A stretch of DNA of 53,792 nucleotides from Myxococcus dinghuensis (GTDB lineage Bacteria; Myxococcota; Myxococcia; Myxococcales; Myxococcaceae): contig NZ_JAKCFB010000053.1 in the NCBI RefSeq assembly GCF_024198235.1, positions 1 to 53,792 of the forward strand. Direction: 5' to 3'. Position 1 is the first letter of the stretch. The number at the start of each line of letters is the position of its first letter. The notes below the pieces were generated by a model. It had not been told where the DNA came from, made no database searches, and saw only the letters and a list, made by a program, of their open reading frames with translations. Shown one piece after another: positions 28,230-35,982 of the stretch. The position numbers were made by a program, and so were the translations under genes.

Positions 28230-28691
28230 TCAGGGCCTGGCGTCTTCCTGGATGATGAGGGCGTGGATGTCCGCGGCGGAGGGCGCCTCGAGGATGGCGG
28301 CCCGGAACCGCGGGTTCTTGAAGAGGCGGGAGATGCGCGCCAGCGCCTTGAGGTGCACGCCCGCGCTGTTCTCCGGCGCCACCAGGGCGAAGAACAGGTG
28401 GGTGGGCTTGCCGTCGATGGCCTCGAAGTCCACGCCCGCCCGGGACACGCCGAAGGCGGCCTGCAGCTGCGTCATGCCCGGCAGCTTGCCGTGGGGGATG
28501 GCCACGCCCTCGCCGATGCCGGTGCTCCCGAGCTTCTCGCGCTCGCGCAGCACCTCCACCAGGCGGTCCTCCTGGAGCTGGGGGTGGGCCCGCACGAGGG
28601 TCGCGCTCAGCTCGCGCAACACCTCTGGCTTCGTCCGCGACTGCATGTCCGCGATGACGGCTTGGGGGCTGAGGAACTCGGCGATTCTCAC
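28230..28691 (-). CDS. ptsN: PTS IIA-like nitrogen-regulatory protein
   Basis: Cytosolic phosphocarrier protein of the nitrogen PTS, which signals metabolic state to other proteins rather than carrying sugar. 153 residues, usual length. The phosphorylated His is His67 in GVAIPHGKLPG. Start is GTG 28691 with GGGAG six bases upstream; the ATG at 28796 would add 35 Arg-rich residues unlike the family. It belongs to the conserved lpt-rpoN-hpf-ptsN neighbourhood, but here a plus-strand lipoprotein gene and terminators separate it from hpf. Confidence 0.9.
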   Translation of the reverse strand: MRIAEFLSPQAVIADMQSRTKPEVLRELSATLVRAHPQLQEDRLVEVLREREKLGSTGIGEGVAIPHGKLPGMTQLQAAFGVSRAGVDFEAIDGKPTHLFFALVAPENSAGVHLKALARISRLFKNPRFRAAILEAPSAADIHALIIQEDARP

Positions 28692-28931
28692 TGACGCTCC
28701 CGCGCTGGCGCTCCTGAGCCTGCCGCAATTACTCCTCACCCTCGATTCGCGCAAGGGTCGCCTGTCGACGAAAAGCCACGGCCGCTCACTGCGCATCAGG
28801 GCGCGAGGGGTGACGCGCCCGCCTCCGCGCCGTCACGGCCCTGGTACCCGGGGGCGATATGCGCCGCGAGGCCCTCCGTTTCCCCCCATGAATCCCACGA
28901 CACACCCACCCCACGCCCCGGAGGGAACGCC

Positions 28932-29561
28932 ATGATGCGCCCGCTGCTGTCGACCCTTGTCCTCTCGTCCGCCCTGGCCACCGGCTGCGCCGGCACCGCG
29001 AGCCACGTCGTCGCCCAGGGACCGGCCCGGTCGCTGGGGAGCGCGACCCAGGAGCCCCTCGTGCTGGAGGGCGGCAGCCTCACCGGCCCCTCGTCGACCC
29101 TGAGTCTCGACGAGCACGGCATGCATGGCCGCTTCCGCAGCAGCCCCGTGGCGCTCGCCTGGGACTACCAACGCATGACGGGCACCGTGGGCGAGCTGGC
29201 CACGCGCCTGGAGCTGGCCGAGGGTGACGACACCCGCGTCTGGGGCGCCTTCGCCGGCATGCCCGTGGACCTCACCGAGGACGGGACGTGGCTGCACGGT
29301 CGCATGGGGGGCTGCTCCTATGCGCTCAAGCGCACCAGCGACGCCACCCTCGAGGGCATGCGCGAATGCGGCGGCGTCCTGGAGCGGGACATCGACGTGG
29401 CCTTCCCCTCGGACATCGCCCGGCGCCCCCTCGGCGAGCGGGCCGCGCTGATGGCGCTGGCGCTGGTCAACACGCAGGGCCCCGTGGTGCTGCCGCGCGT
29501 GGCCGTCACCAGCGGCGCGGCCCAGGAGCGCACCGGCGCCCACCGCAGGAAGTCCTACTGA
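28932..29561 (+). CDS. Predicted lipoprotein of unknown function
   Basis: 209 residues. A signal peptide ends in ALATGC, a lipobox with Cys19 as lipid anchor. The mature part has two further Cys (in GGCSYAL and RECGGV) that could form a disulphide, and a beta-rich stretch around residues 45-115. GGAGGG precedes the ATG. A single plus-strand gene inserted between ptsN and hpf, both minus-strand. Family not recognised. A large hairpin follows at 29597. Confidence 0.75.
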   Translation: MMRPLLSTLVLSSALATGCAGTASHVVAQGPARSLGSATQEPLVLEGGSLTGPSSTLSLDEHGMHGRFRSSPVALAWDYQRMTGTVGELATRLELAEGDDTRVWGAFAGMPVDLTEDGTWLHGRMGGCSYALKRTSDATLEGMRECGGVLERDIDVAFPSDIARRPLGERAALMALALVNTQGPVVLPRVAVTSGAAQERTGAHRRKSY

Positions 29562-29596
29562 CCCTCATCCCAGCGCCGCCCACCCGAGGCAGGCCC

Positions 29597-29634
29597 GACG
29601 CGCTCCATCTCCCGGGGGAGGGATGGGGCGCGTC
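29597..29634. terminator. Hairpin terminator after the lipoprotein gene (copy 1 of a pair)
   Basis: Stem GACGCGC/GCGCGTC continues as CCATC/GATGG with one mismatch, closing on a small CCC/GGG loop region. It is 36 bases past the lipoprotein stop. No T-run. Closely similar to the hairpin at 29806-29842. Confidence 0.6.
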
Positions 29635-29771
29635 GTCTGCGTGAGGGCGATATGCCCCGGGGGCTCGGAGCGTTTCGGCGGGTGGACACCTCCAGCGCTC
29701 CCCAGGGCGCCAGGGGGCCGTGGCTCCGCGCCCGCTCCAGGCGGGGCCGCGACATGTCCGTTCCGGGGAGG

Positions 29772-29805
29772 ACCGGGGCCCGGGTCACACACCGGACCGG
29801 GGCCC
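29772..29805. repeat. Short direct repeat between convergent genes
   Basis: ACCGGGGCCC occurs at 29772-29781 and again at 29796-29805, the second directly abutting the hairpin at 29806. GGGGCCC-type runs can pair with each other, so they may extend the local RNA structure. Together with the two hairpins this fills the 307-bp gap between the lipoprotein and hpf; no gene is seen there. Confidence 0.5.
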
Positions 29806-29842
29806 ACGCGCTCCGCCTCCCGAGGGGGGTGGCGGAGCGCGT
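29806..29842. terminator. Hairpin terminator after hpf (copy 2 of a pair)
   Basis: A perfect 12-bp stem ACGCGCTCCGCC/GGCGGAGCGCGT around a 13-base loop, 26 bases past the hpf stop on the minus strand. On the plus strand it is followed by TGCTTCCTT, so it could also back up termination of the lipoprotein transcript. Confidence 0.65.
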
Positions 29843-29868
29843 TGCTTCCTTCAGCGACGGGAGGGGAC

Positions 29869-30528
29869 TCAGGTGCCCGTGGCGGCGGCCAGGGGCGCCG
29901 GCTCGTGGGGCTCGATGAGGCCGTACTGCCCATCCTTGCGCCGGTAGACGATGCCCAGCGCGTCCGACTCCACGTTGTGGAAGACGTAGAAGTCGTTGTT
30001 CATCAGGTTCATCTGCATGACCGCCTCGTCCACGGACAGCGGCTTGACGGTCAGTTGCGTGGAGCTCACCACGCGGGTGGCCGGCGTGGCCGCCACCACC
30101 ACGGCGGTGGGCTTGGGCGGCTCGGCGCTCCCCGCGGGCTTCTCCGCGAGGGCCTCCTCCGCGTCCGGCACCTCGAAGACGGCGTGGCGCACCTTCAGGT
30201 GATTCACCAGGTCCTGTCGGTGGTGGACGCGCTCGCGGCCGTGATGCGTCTTCAGCTTGTCCCGGTAGCGCCGCAGCTGGCGTTCGATCTTGTCCATCGC
30301 CAGGTCGATGGACGCGTACATATCATCGCTCTTGTCGCGGCCTCGGAGCACCCAGGCGCCGGAGTGGATGGTGATGTCCGCGTGGTGGAGATGCCGCTCC
30401 AGGGAGAGGACCACGTGGGCCTCTCCTGCTCGGTCCAACAGCCTGTTCACCCGCTCTACCTTCTCGCGTGCGTACTCCTTGAGGGAATCCGACGCCCCGA
30501 ACTGACGGAAGGTGATGTTGAACTGCAT
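29869..30528 (-). CDS. hpf: Long-form ribosome hibernation-promoting factor
   Basis: Inactivates 70S ribosomes by dimerisation when growth stops. 219 residues. The S30AE/RaiA domain is in residues 1-100 (MQFNITFRQFGASDSLKEYA; HHADITIH). A Pro/Ala linker follows, then the C-terminal dimerisation domain (about 160-205, DEAVMQMNLMNNDFYVFHN) that defines the long form. AGGAGG lies 9 bases before the ATG at 30528. The upstream region has inverted repeats (see 30563 and 30682). In other bacteria the gene sits just after rpoN; here two unrelated genes intervene. Confidence 0.94.
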   Translation of the reverse strand: MQFNITFRQFGASDSLKEYAREKVERVNRLLDRAGEAHVVLSLERHLHHADITIHSGAWVLRGRDKSDDMYASIDLAMDKIERQLRRYRDKLKTHHGRERVHHRQDLVNHLKVRHAVFEVPDAEEALAEKPAGSAEPPKPTAVVVAATPATRVVSSTQLTVKPLSVDEAVMQMNLMNNDFYVFHNVESDALGIVYRRKDGQYGLIEPHEPAPLAAATGT

Positions 30529-30562
30529 GCGTGGCTGCCTCCTAGGGTGAGGGGAGCTGCGT

Positions 30563-30584
30563 GACAGATCAGAAACGTTCTGTC
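30563..30584. promoter_or_regulatory. Inverted repeat upstream of hpf
   Basis: Arms GACAGA and TCTGTC lie 10 bases apart. Inside them is a second dyad CAGAA-ACG-TTCTG (30570-30582). The element is about 35-56 bases before the hpf start codon, so it lies in the promoter or leader. A role in hpf control is inference. Confidence 0.4.
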
Positions 30585-30681
30585 TGCGGGAAGCAACCCG
30601 GCTCCATGGGTTGCCTCTTCCCGACCGCACCACCCGTCCGGGGGCCGACATCCGGCAGCGACACCCCGTCACTGGCACGAC

Positions 30682-30693
30682 AAGCACGTGCTT
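30682..30693. promoter_or_regulatory. Perfect 12-bp palindrome upstream of hpf
   Basis: AAGCACGTGCTT, with a CACGTG core, sits midway in the 234-bp gap between hpf and the lipoprotein gene behind it. About 155 bases before the hpf start. It could be an operator; nothing else in the gap explains it. Confidence 0.35.
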
Positions 30694-30762
30694 CGGCAGA
30701 CACTTCAACCCCGCGGATTCACGCGTCGCGTCAGCGGGGTGACAGGCACCCGGGACCTCCGC

Positions 30763-31542
30763 CTACTGGACGCCGACGACGCGCTCCTCGGAGTGGATGA
30801 TGGCGCCCTCGCAGCGGGCCACGCCCGAGCACTCGGACACCACGCCCCGCGTGGCGCCGCTGAGCGTCAGCAGGTAGGTGGACACGGGCGTGTTCGCGAG
30901 GATGGTGAAGCTGACCGAGCCCTCGGACAGCGTCGCGGGCACGGTCGCGGTGGCGAGCCCATCCTCGCGCAGCAAGGTGACGCCCACGGACTCGGGCACC
31001 TCGCCGTCCGGCCGCCACCCGAACGAGTACGTCTGGCCGCGCATCAGCCGGTCCGCGGTGCCCGCCCCTTCGTACTGGAAGGTGCGCTTGGCCTTGCCGC
31101 CCCGGAGCGTCAGGGCGACGGAGTGGGTCGGGTCCTGGAGCACCACGCGCAGGTCGCCCTGCGCCTGCTCCGCCCACACGCTCGGGTCGAAGTCGTAGTA
31201 GGCCCGCGTGGGCAGACACAGGTCGCGCCCCGCCGTGCCGTCCACGCCGCCCGGCTCCAGCCGCATGGACACCCCGTTGAGGGTGGCGGTGGTGCCCGCG
31301 CGCAGGTCCGTGCAGCGGTCGCCGCCGGCCAGGGAGAAGGTGACGGTGAAGCGGTGCGCGCCCGGCGCGTCCAGCCGCTCGTAGGCGTCCACGTCGTTGA
31401 GCGCGTACGTCAACGTGCGGTCCGCGAGCCCCGCCAGGTCCACGGTCTCCGGCGTGAGGGAATCACCACAGCCGCTCAGCAGGCCGAGCGCCACGAGCGC
31501 CCCCGCCAGGGCGCCCCGAGTCTGAAGGAAGGAAGGTCGCAT
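30763..31542 (-). CDS. Predicted lipoprotein of unknown function
   Basis: 259 residues. The signal peptide ends in the clear lipobox LLSGC (Cys25). The mature region is beta-rich, with Cys pairs around GGDRCTDLR and GRDLCLPT, and near the end SECSGVARCEG, suggesting disulphides. No enzyme motif recognised. Lies between hpf and a GNAT acetyltransferase on the same strand, an insertion into the usual rpoN-hpf pair. Confidence 0.72.
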   Translation of the reverse strand: MRPSFLQTRGALAGALVALGLLSGCGDSLTPETVDLAGLADRTLTYALNDVDAYERLDAPGAHRFTVTFSLAGGDRCTDLRAGTTATLNGVSMRLEPGGVDGTAGRDLCLPTRAYYDFDPSVWAEQAQGDLRVVLQDPTHSVALTLRGGKAKRTFQYEGAGTADRLMRGQTYSFGWRPDGEVPESVGVTLLREDGLATATVPATLSEGSVSFTILANTPVSTYLLTLSGATRGVVSECSGVARCEGAIIHSEERVVGVQ

Positions 31543-31641
31543 ACGGGGCGCACCCTATACCCCGCGCCGCCCCCGCGCGCGGCAGAACGGCGCGCGCGCT
31601 CCGCCGCGTCCGCCCCCCGCACCGCGCGCCTGCCCGCCTGC

Positions 31642-32283
31642 CTACCCTTCCCGCCGGAGCATCGCCTCCAGCCGGGCCTTCACCTCCGGCCACTCCGTGT
31701 CGATGACGCCGTAGTAGGCGCTGTCGCGGACCTGGCCGCCGCGCACCAGCATGTGGTGGCGGAGGATGCCCTCGAACCGGGCGCCCACCCGCTCGATGGC
31801 GGCGCGCGAGCGCGTGTTGCGCCGGTCCGTCTTGAGCTGCACGCGCATGACGCCCAGCGACTCGAAGGCGTGGCGGAACAGCAGGTACTTGCACTCGGTG
31901 TTCACGACCGTGCGCCACGCGCGCCGCGCCAGCCACGTGGAGCCCACCTCCAACGTCCGGTGCTCGCGCTGGATGTCCATGTAGCGGGTGGAGCCCAGCG
32001 CCTCCCCCGTCTTCTGCCCCAGGATGACGAAGGGCCGCTCGACCCCGGCCTCCGCACCCCGCAGCGCCGCGCGGATGTAGGACTCCACGTCCTCGCGCGT
32101 GCGCAGCACCTGGGAGAAGTGGGCGAAGAGGTCGGGCTCGCACAGCGCCTCGAGCGCGGGCGCATGCTCGAGCGCCAGCGGCTCCAGGCGCACCATCGTG
32201 CCCTCCAGGACGACCGGGGGCACGACGAGCGGCACCGGCTCCCGGCGCGGAGGGACGTCGTCGGACGGAAGGTGGCTGCTCAT
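31642..32283 (-). CDS. GNAT acetyltransferase, RimJ/RimL-like
   Basis: 213 residues. Resembles the RimL/SpeG branch: LEVGSTWLARRAWRTVVNTECKYLLFRHAFE corresponds to the acetyl-CoA region, followed by RVQLKTDRRNTRSRAAIERVGARFEG, the strand, helix and turn typical of this group. The substrate could be a protein N-terminus, an amine or a small molecule. It starts 56 bases after rpoN and is probably in its transcript. The ATG at 32283 is taken from domain extent; the ribosome-binding site is weak. Confidence 0.82.
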   Translation of the reverse strand: MSSHLPSDDVPPRREPVPLVVPPVVLEGTMVRLEPLALEHAPALEALCEPDLFAHFSQVLRTREDVESYIRAALRGAEAGVERPFVILGQKTGEALGSTRYMDIQREHRTLEVGSTWLARRAWRTVVNTECKYLLFRHAFESLGVMRVQLKTDRRNTRSRAAIERVGARFEGILRHHMLVRGGQVRDSAYYGVIDTEWPEVKARLEAMLRREG

Positions 32284-32339
32284 GACGCGCGAGTCTCTTC
32301 CGCCGGGTGACCGGCGGAAAAGAGCCACTTGCGCGGGGC

Positions 32340-33857
32340 TCAGTAGTACCGCTTGCGCTTGCTGCTGGGGAGGATGCCCAGCACCTCGCGGTACTTGGCC
32401 ACCGTGCGGCGGGCGATCTCCGTGCCCTGCGCGCGCAGGAGCTCGACGATCTTCTGGTCCGAGTACGGGTTGCGCGCGTCCTCCTGCGCCACCAGCTGCT
32501 TGATGTGGTGCTTCACCGCCTCGCTCGCCGTGTCCTCGCCGGACACGCGGGAGATGGAGGAGTTGAAGAAGTACTTCAGCTCGAAGATGCCCTGCGGCGT
32601 GTGGACGTACTTGCTCGTCGTCACGCGGCTCACCGTGGACTCGTGCATGCCGATGTCCTCGGCCACGTCCCGGAGGATGAGCGGCTTGAGGTACGCGATG
32701 CCCTTGTCCAGGAAGTCCCGCTGGAACTTCACGATGCTCTCGGTGACCTTGTAGATGGTCCGCTGCCGCTGGTGGATGGAGCGGATGAGCCACACCGCGC
32801 TGCGCAGCTTGTCCTGGATGAAGTCCTTCGTCTGACCGGGGCCCACCGCGCCCGTCTTCAGCGCGTTCCGATAGATGCCGGAGATGCGCAGCTTGGACAG
32901 GCCGTCGTCGTTGAGCACCACCGTGTACTCGTCCCCCATCTTGTAGACGAACACGTCGGGGGTGATGTACTGCGCGTCGTCCCCGCTGAAGTTGCGGCCC
33001 GGCTTCGGGTCCAGCTTGGGGAGCAGCTTCACCGCCTCCACCACCTCCTCCAGCGGGACCTTCAGGTCCTTGGCGATGGCGGGCAGGTTCTTGCTCTCCA
33101 GGTACTTCATGTGCCGCTTGATGATGAGGCCCAGCAGCGGCGCCTGCGGCTCCTTCATCCCCTGCAACTGGATGAGCAGGCACTCCTGCAGGTCCCGCGC
33201 GCCGCAGCCCCGGGGCTCCAGCATCTGGATGCGCCGCAGGGTGCGCTCGGCGACGTGCATGGGCACGTCCGCCTCGTTGGCCAGGCGGATGAGGGGGTCG
33301 CCCTCCAGGTCCGGCAGCTTCAGGTAGCCGTCGTCATCCAGGTTGCCGAGGATGAGCATCGCGATGCGGCGCTCGGCGTCGTTCAGGCGCAGCGTGCCGA
33401 GCTGCTCCTGGATGTGGTCGACCAGGTCCTCCTTCTTGACCAGGTTGGCCTCGAACGACGGCAGGTCGTCCGTGGCCACGTTGCCCTTGTTGGACGCGGT
33501 GGTCGGCTCGTTGAACTGGTAGCTGTTGAGGTACGCCTCCCAGTCGATCTCCGGGGGCCCGTCCCCGTCGGCCTTGAACTCCGTCGCCGTGTCGCTGTTG
33601 GCCGCCGGCAGCTCCACGTCGCGCGGCATCTCGACGTTGTCCGCCTCCAGCGACGCCTCTCCGGGCTCCTTGTCCCCCACGTCCCCCGGCGCCTGCTCGT
33701 CCGGCTGCTCGAGGAGTGGGTTCTGATCCATCTCCTCCCGGACCTGCTCCAGCAGCTCCATCCGCGAGAGCTGGAGCAGCTTGATGGCCTGCTGCAGCTG
33801 CGGCGTCATCACCAGCTGCTGCGCGAGCTTCAGGCTTTGTTTGAGTTCCATCGCCAT
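32340..33857 (-). CDS. rpoN: RNA polymerase sigma-54 factor
   Basis: Recognises -24/-12 promoters; needs AAA+ activators. 505 residues. Region I is Gln/Leu-rich (KQSLKLAQQLVMTPQLQQAIKLLQLSRMEL, residues about 5-35) and contacts activators. An acidic region II follows (about 45-110). The core-binding and DNA-binding domains end in the RpoN box ARRTVAKYRE, about 20 residues before the C-terminus. Directly relevant to the window: a sigma-54 activator and a -24/-12 promoter occur at the pxr locus. A terminator separates it from lptB, so it has its own promoter. Confidence 0.97.
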   Translation of the reverse strand: MAMELKQSLKLAQQLVMTPQLQQAIKLLQLSRMELLEQVREEMDQNPLLEQPDEQAPGDVGDKEPGEASLEADNVEMPRDVELPAANSDTATEFKADGDGPPEIDWEAYLNSYQFNEPTTASNKGNVATDDLPSFEANLVKKEDLVDHIQEQLGTLRLNDAERRIAMLILGNLDDDGYLKLPDLEGDPLIRLANEADVPMHVAERTLRRIQMLEPRGCGARDLQECLLIQLQGMKEPQAPLLGLIIKRHMKYLESKNLPAIAKDLKVPLEEVVEAVKLLPKLDPKPGRNFSGDDAQYITPDVFVYKMGDEYTVVLNDDGLSKLRISGIYRNALKTGAVGPGQTKDFIQDKLRSAVWLIRSIHQRQRTIYKVTESIVKFQRDFLDKGIAYLKPLILRDVAEDIGMHESTVSRVTTSKYVHTPQGIFELKYFFNSSISRVSGEDTASEAVKHHIKQLVAQEDARNPYSDQKIVELLRAQGTEIARRTVAKYREVLGILPSSKRKRYY

Positions 33858-33905
33858 GAGACAGGGTCTCCCCGAGCTGATTCAGTCCCCTTCGACGCGG
33901 GACCA

Positions 33906-33921
33906 ATCAAAGACCGTGCCA
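33906..33921 (-). promoter_or_regulatory. Sigma-54-like motif upstream of rpoN
   Basis: On the minus strand TGGCACG (33921-33915) is followed four bases later by TTGAT. The -24 element is perfect, but the -12 element has GA in place of the nearly invariant GC. A start would fall about 38 bases before the rpoN ATG. Autoregulation is possible but weakly supported. Confidence 0.3.
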
Positions 33922-33961
33922 ACGTAACAAGGCACCCTGACGCCGTCTAGTGGTGCAATCG

Positions 33962-33978
33962 TGGTCCCTTGCTTGCAT
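33962..33978 (+). promoter_or_regulatory. Sigma-54-like motif pointing away from rpoN
   Basis: TGGTCCC, four bases, then TTGCAT, with GG and GC ten bases apart. The -12 half is consensus; the -24 half matches 4 of 6. It points toward 34090 on the plus strand, where no plus-strand gene follows for almost 3 kb. It may be chance, or start a short antisense RNA ending at the 34060 hairpin. Confidence 0.25.
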
Positions 33979-34052
33979 ATTCAAAATTCTACAAGGAAAC
34001 CAACGGTTTACACGTACTCCGGGTGAGGCGGAGGCGCCAGGCGAGCGGCGCA

Positions 34053-34089
34053 AAAGCGGGGCCAACCCAGTCTATGCATCGGGTTGGCC
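34053..34089 (-). terminator. Intrinsic terminator between lptB and rpoN
   Basis: A perfect 9-bp stem GGCCAACCC/GGGTTGGCC (34060-34068 with 34081-34089) and a 12-base loop, followed on the minus strand by CCGCTTTT. It begins 15 bases beyond the lptB stop. Confidence 0.7.
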
Positions 34090-34104
34090 GTTGACCAGCC
34101 GGGC

Positions 34105-34845
34105 TCAGGAGGTCTGCTGGAGCCGGAACCGTTCCCCCAGGTAGACGGCCCTGGCCCGGGGCGAGGCGGCGATCTCCGCCGGGGTCCCCTCCTCGAGGAT
34201 CTGCCCTTGTGCGATGATGTAGGCGCGGTCGCAGATGCCGAGGGTGTCCTGGACGTTGTGGTCGGTGATGAGCACGCCCAGCCCGCGCTCGCGCAGCAGG
34301 AAGATCTGCCGCTGGAGGTCGCCGACGTTGATGGGGTCGACGCCGGCGAAGGGCTCGTCGAAGAGGATGAAGCGGGGGGAGGGCACGAGGCTGCGCGCGA
34401 TTTCGGCACGGCGCCGCTCGCCACCGGACAGGGTGCCGCCCAGGGACTCGGCGACATGGGTGAGGCCGAACTCCTCCAGGATGGCGGTGGCGCGGGCCTC
34501 GCGGGCGCGCTTGTCCAGGCCCTTCTGGAGCTCCAGCACGGCCAGCAGGTTGTCGCGCAGGGTGAGCTTCTGGAAGACGGAGGCCTCCTGGGGCAGGTAG
34601 CCCACGCCCCGGCGCGCGCGGCGGTGCATGGGCAGGTGGGTGAGGTCCTCGTCGCCCACGCTCACGCGGCCCGCGTCCGGCGACACCAGGCCCACCACCA
34701 TGTTGAAGCTCGTCGTCTTGCCCGCGCCGTTGGGGCCCAGCAGGCCCACCACCTCACCGGGAGACACGGTGAACGACACGCCGCGCACCACCTGACGTCC
34801 CCGGTACGCCTTGTGGAGCCCCTCCGCCACCAGCTTCGCGCTCAC
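34105..34845 (-). CDS. lptB: Lipopolysaccharide export ATP-binding protein
   Basis: ATPase that drives extraction of LPS from the inner membrane with LptF/LptG. 246 residues. Walker A GPNGAGKTT, ABC signature LSGGERRR, Walker B FILFDEPFAGVDP and switch His in LITDHNVQ are all intact. The start is GTG 34845, overlapping the lptA stop as GTGA. The family-typical order lptC-lptA-lptB is kept, followed by a terminator and rpoN. Confidence 0.95.
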   Translation of the reverse strand: MSAKLVAEGLHKAYRGRQVVRGVSFTVSPGEVVGLLGPNGAGKTTSFNMVVGLVSPDAGRVSVGDEDLTHLPMHRRARRGVGYLPQEASVFQKLTLRDNLLAVLELQKGLDKRAREARATAILEEFGLTHVAESLGGTLSGGERRRAEIARSLVPSPRFILFDEPFAGVDPINVGDLQRQIFLLRERGLGVLITDHNVQDTLGICDRAYIIAQGQILEEGTPAEIAASPRARAVYLGERFRLQQTS

Positions 34846-35426
34846 CGGGGCGACCCTCCCTGGGGGGGCGCGGCGGGGACCGCGGGCGCGGACGTCCGCG
34901 CGGGCTTCTTCCTGCCGGGCGCGGGCGTGGACGGCGGGGACTCGAAGATGATGACGGCGTTCTCCACCTCGAGCTTCTCGCTCCCCAGGGTGAGGCGGAC
35001 CTTCGTCCCGCGCATGTACGTGGTCCCCTGGCGCGCCTCGGGTGAGCCCGTCACCACCAGCACGCCGCTGGCCACGTCGTACTCGGCGCGCTCGCCGCGG
35101 GCCATGCGGTCGCCGTCCACCGCGTTGACGCCGCCGGTGCACACCACGCGCGTCACCACGCGCGGCTGCGTGAAGTAGGCCGTCATCTTGTCGCACTTGA
35201 GCTCGAGCGTGCGGTGCGTCGCCCTCACGTTGCCGGTGAGCACCGCGTGCGTCTTGTCGCCGTTGATGAGGTCGGCGTTGATCTGGATGGGCGCCTCCAG
35301 CTCCCCGGGCGCCAGCGAGCCCTGCCCCGCCGCGGCCGCCGGGGGCGTCCCGCCATCCGAGGGGGTCGCCGCCACCGCGGGCAGCGGCTGCGCCACGAAG
35401 AAGGCCATCACGAGAAACTCAATCAC
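34842..35426 (-). CDS. lptA: Lipopolysaccharide transport periplasmic protein
   Basis: Periplasmic bridge for LPS. 194 residues. GTG 35426 begins a short signal peptide ending near LPAVAA, with GGGAG nine bases upstream. An OstA/LptA beta-fold follows (about 45-160; QINADLINGDKTHAVLTGNVRATH and VVTRVVCTGGVNAVDGDRMARGERAEYD). The C-terminal 30 residues are Pro/Ala/Lys-rich. It overlaps lptC by 8 bases and lptB by 4, so all three are co-translated. An ATG at 35408 is a possible alternative start. Confidence 0.85.
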   Translation of the reverse strand: MIEFLVMAFFVAQPLPAVAATPSDGGTPPAAAAGQGSLAPGELEAPIQINADLINGDKTHAVLTGNVRATHRTLELKCDKMTAYFTQPRVVTRVVCTGGVNAVDGDRMARGERAEYDVASGVLVVTGSPEARQGTTYMRGTKVRLTLGSEKLEVENAVIIFESPPSTPAPGRKKPARTSAPAVPAAPPQGGSPR

Positions 35427-35970
35427 GCTCCACCGCTCCCAGCACGGTCTCCACCGAGCCCTCGAAGGTGAACGTCTCATCCGGGAAGGACAGCTCGAAG
35501 CGGTCCGACCGCAGGTTGTAGCCCGGCCCCTGAATGCGCACGCCCTCGTTGCCCCGCGCCGACCGCGTCGTCGCGTCGTAGGTCAACCGCGGCGTGTGAA
35601 CCACCATGCCCTCCCCCGTGCGGACCACCACCCCGCCGGAGGCCACCAGCTGCTTGGACGAGAGCAGGCCCTCCATATTCGGAGCGCTCACCTCCAGCCC
35701 CTTCGTGGCCCCCAGCTCCCCACCCTCCGCGGCGCCCGGAGGCACCCGCAGCGTGGCGTTGGAGGCCTGCACGTCGCCGCCCGTCCGCTGGTACGTCAGC
35801 CGCTCGGCGTGGCCGGACAGGGTGAGCGCCTCGCCCTCGTAGGTGGACAGGCGGGCGCCGTGCAACACCACCTGGGGGGGCGGCTCCTGCTGCGCCTCGT
35901 CCCCCGCGCGACGCGGTGAGCAGGCGGCGAGCAGGCAGGCGGCGAGGCTGGTGACGAGCGTGCGCGACAC
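35419..35970 (-). CDS. lptC: LptC-like LPS export protein, lipoprotein form
   Basis: 183 residues. Classical LptC is anchored by a single N-terminal helix; this one has a lipoprotein signal ending LLAAC (Cys17) instead. The rest is the repetitive beta-fold of the OstA/LptC group (LTLSGHAERLTYQRTGGDVQ; GVVVRTGEGMVVHTPRLTYD). It starts 12 bases after the acyltransferase gene and overlaps lptA by 8 bases. Position and fold give the call. Confidence 0.82.
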   Translation of the reverse strand: MSRTLVTSLAACLLAACSPRRAGDEAQQEPPPQVVLHGARLSTYEGEALTLSGHAERLTYQRTGGDVQASNATLRVPPGAAEGGELGATKGLEVSAPNMEGLLSSKQLVASGGVVVRTGEGMVVHTPRLTYDATTRSARGNEGVRIQGPGYNLRSDRFELSFPDETFTFEGSVETVLGAVERD

Positions 35971-35982
35971 GGGGGCCTTCTA

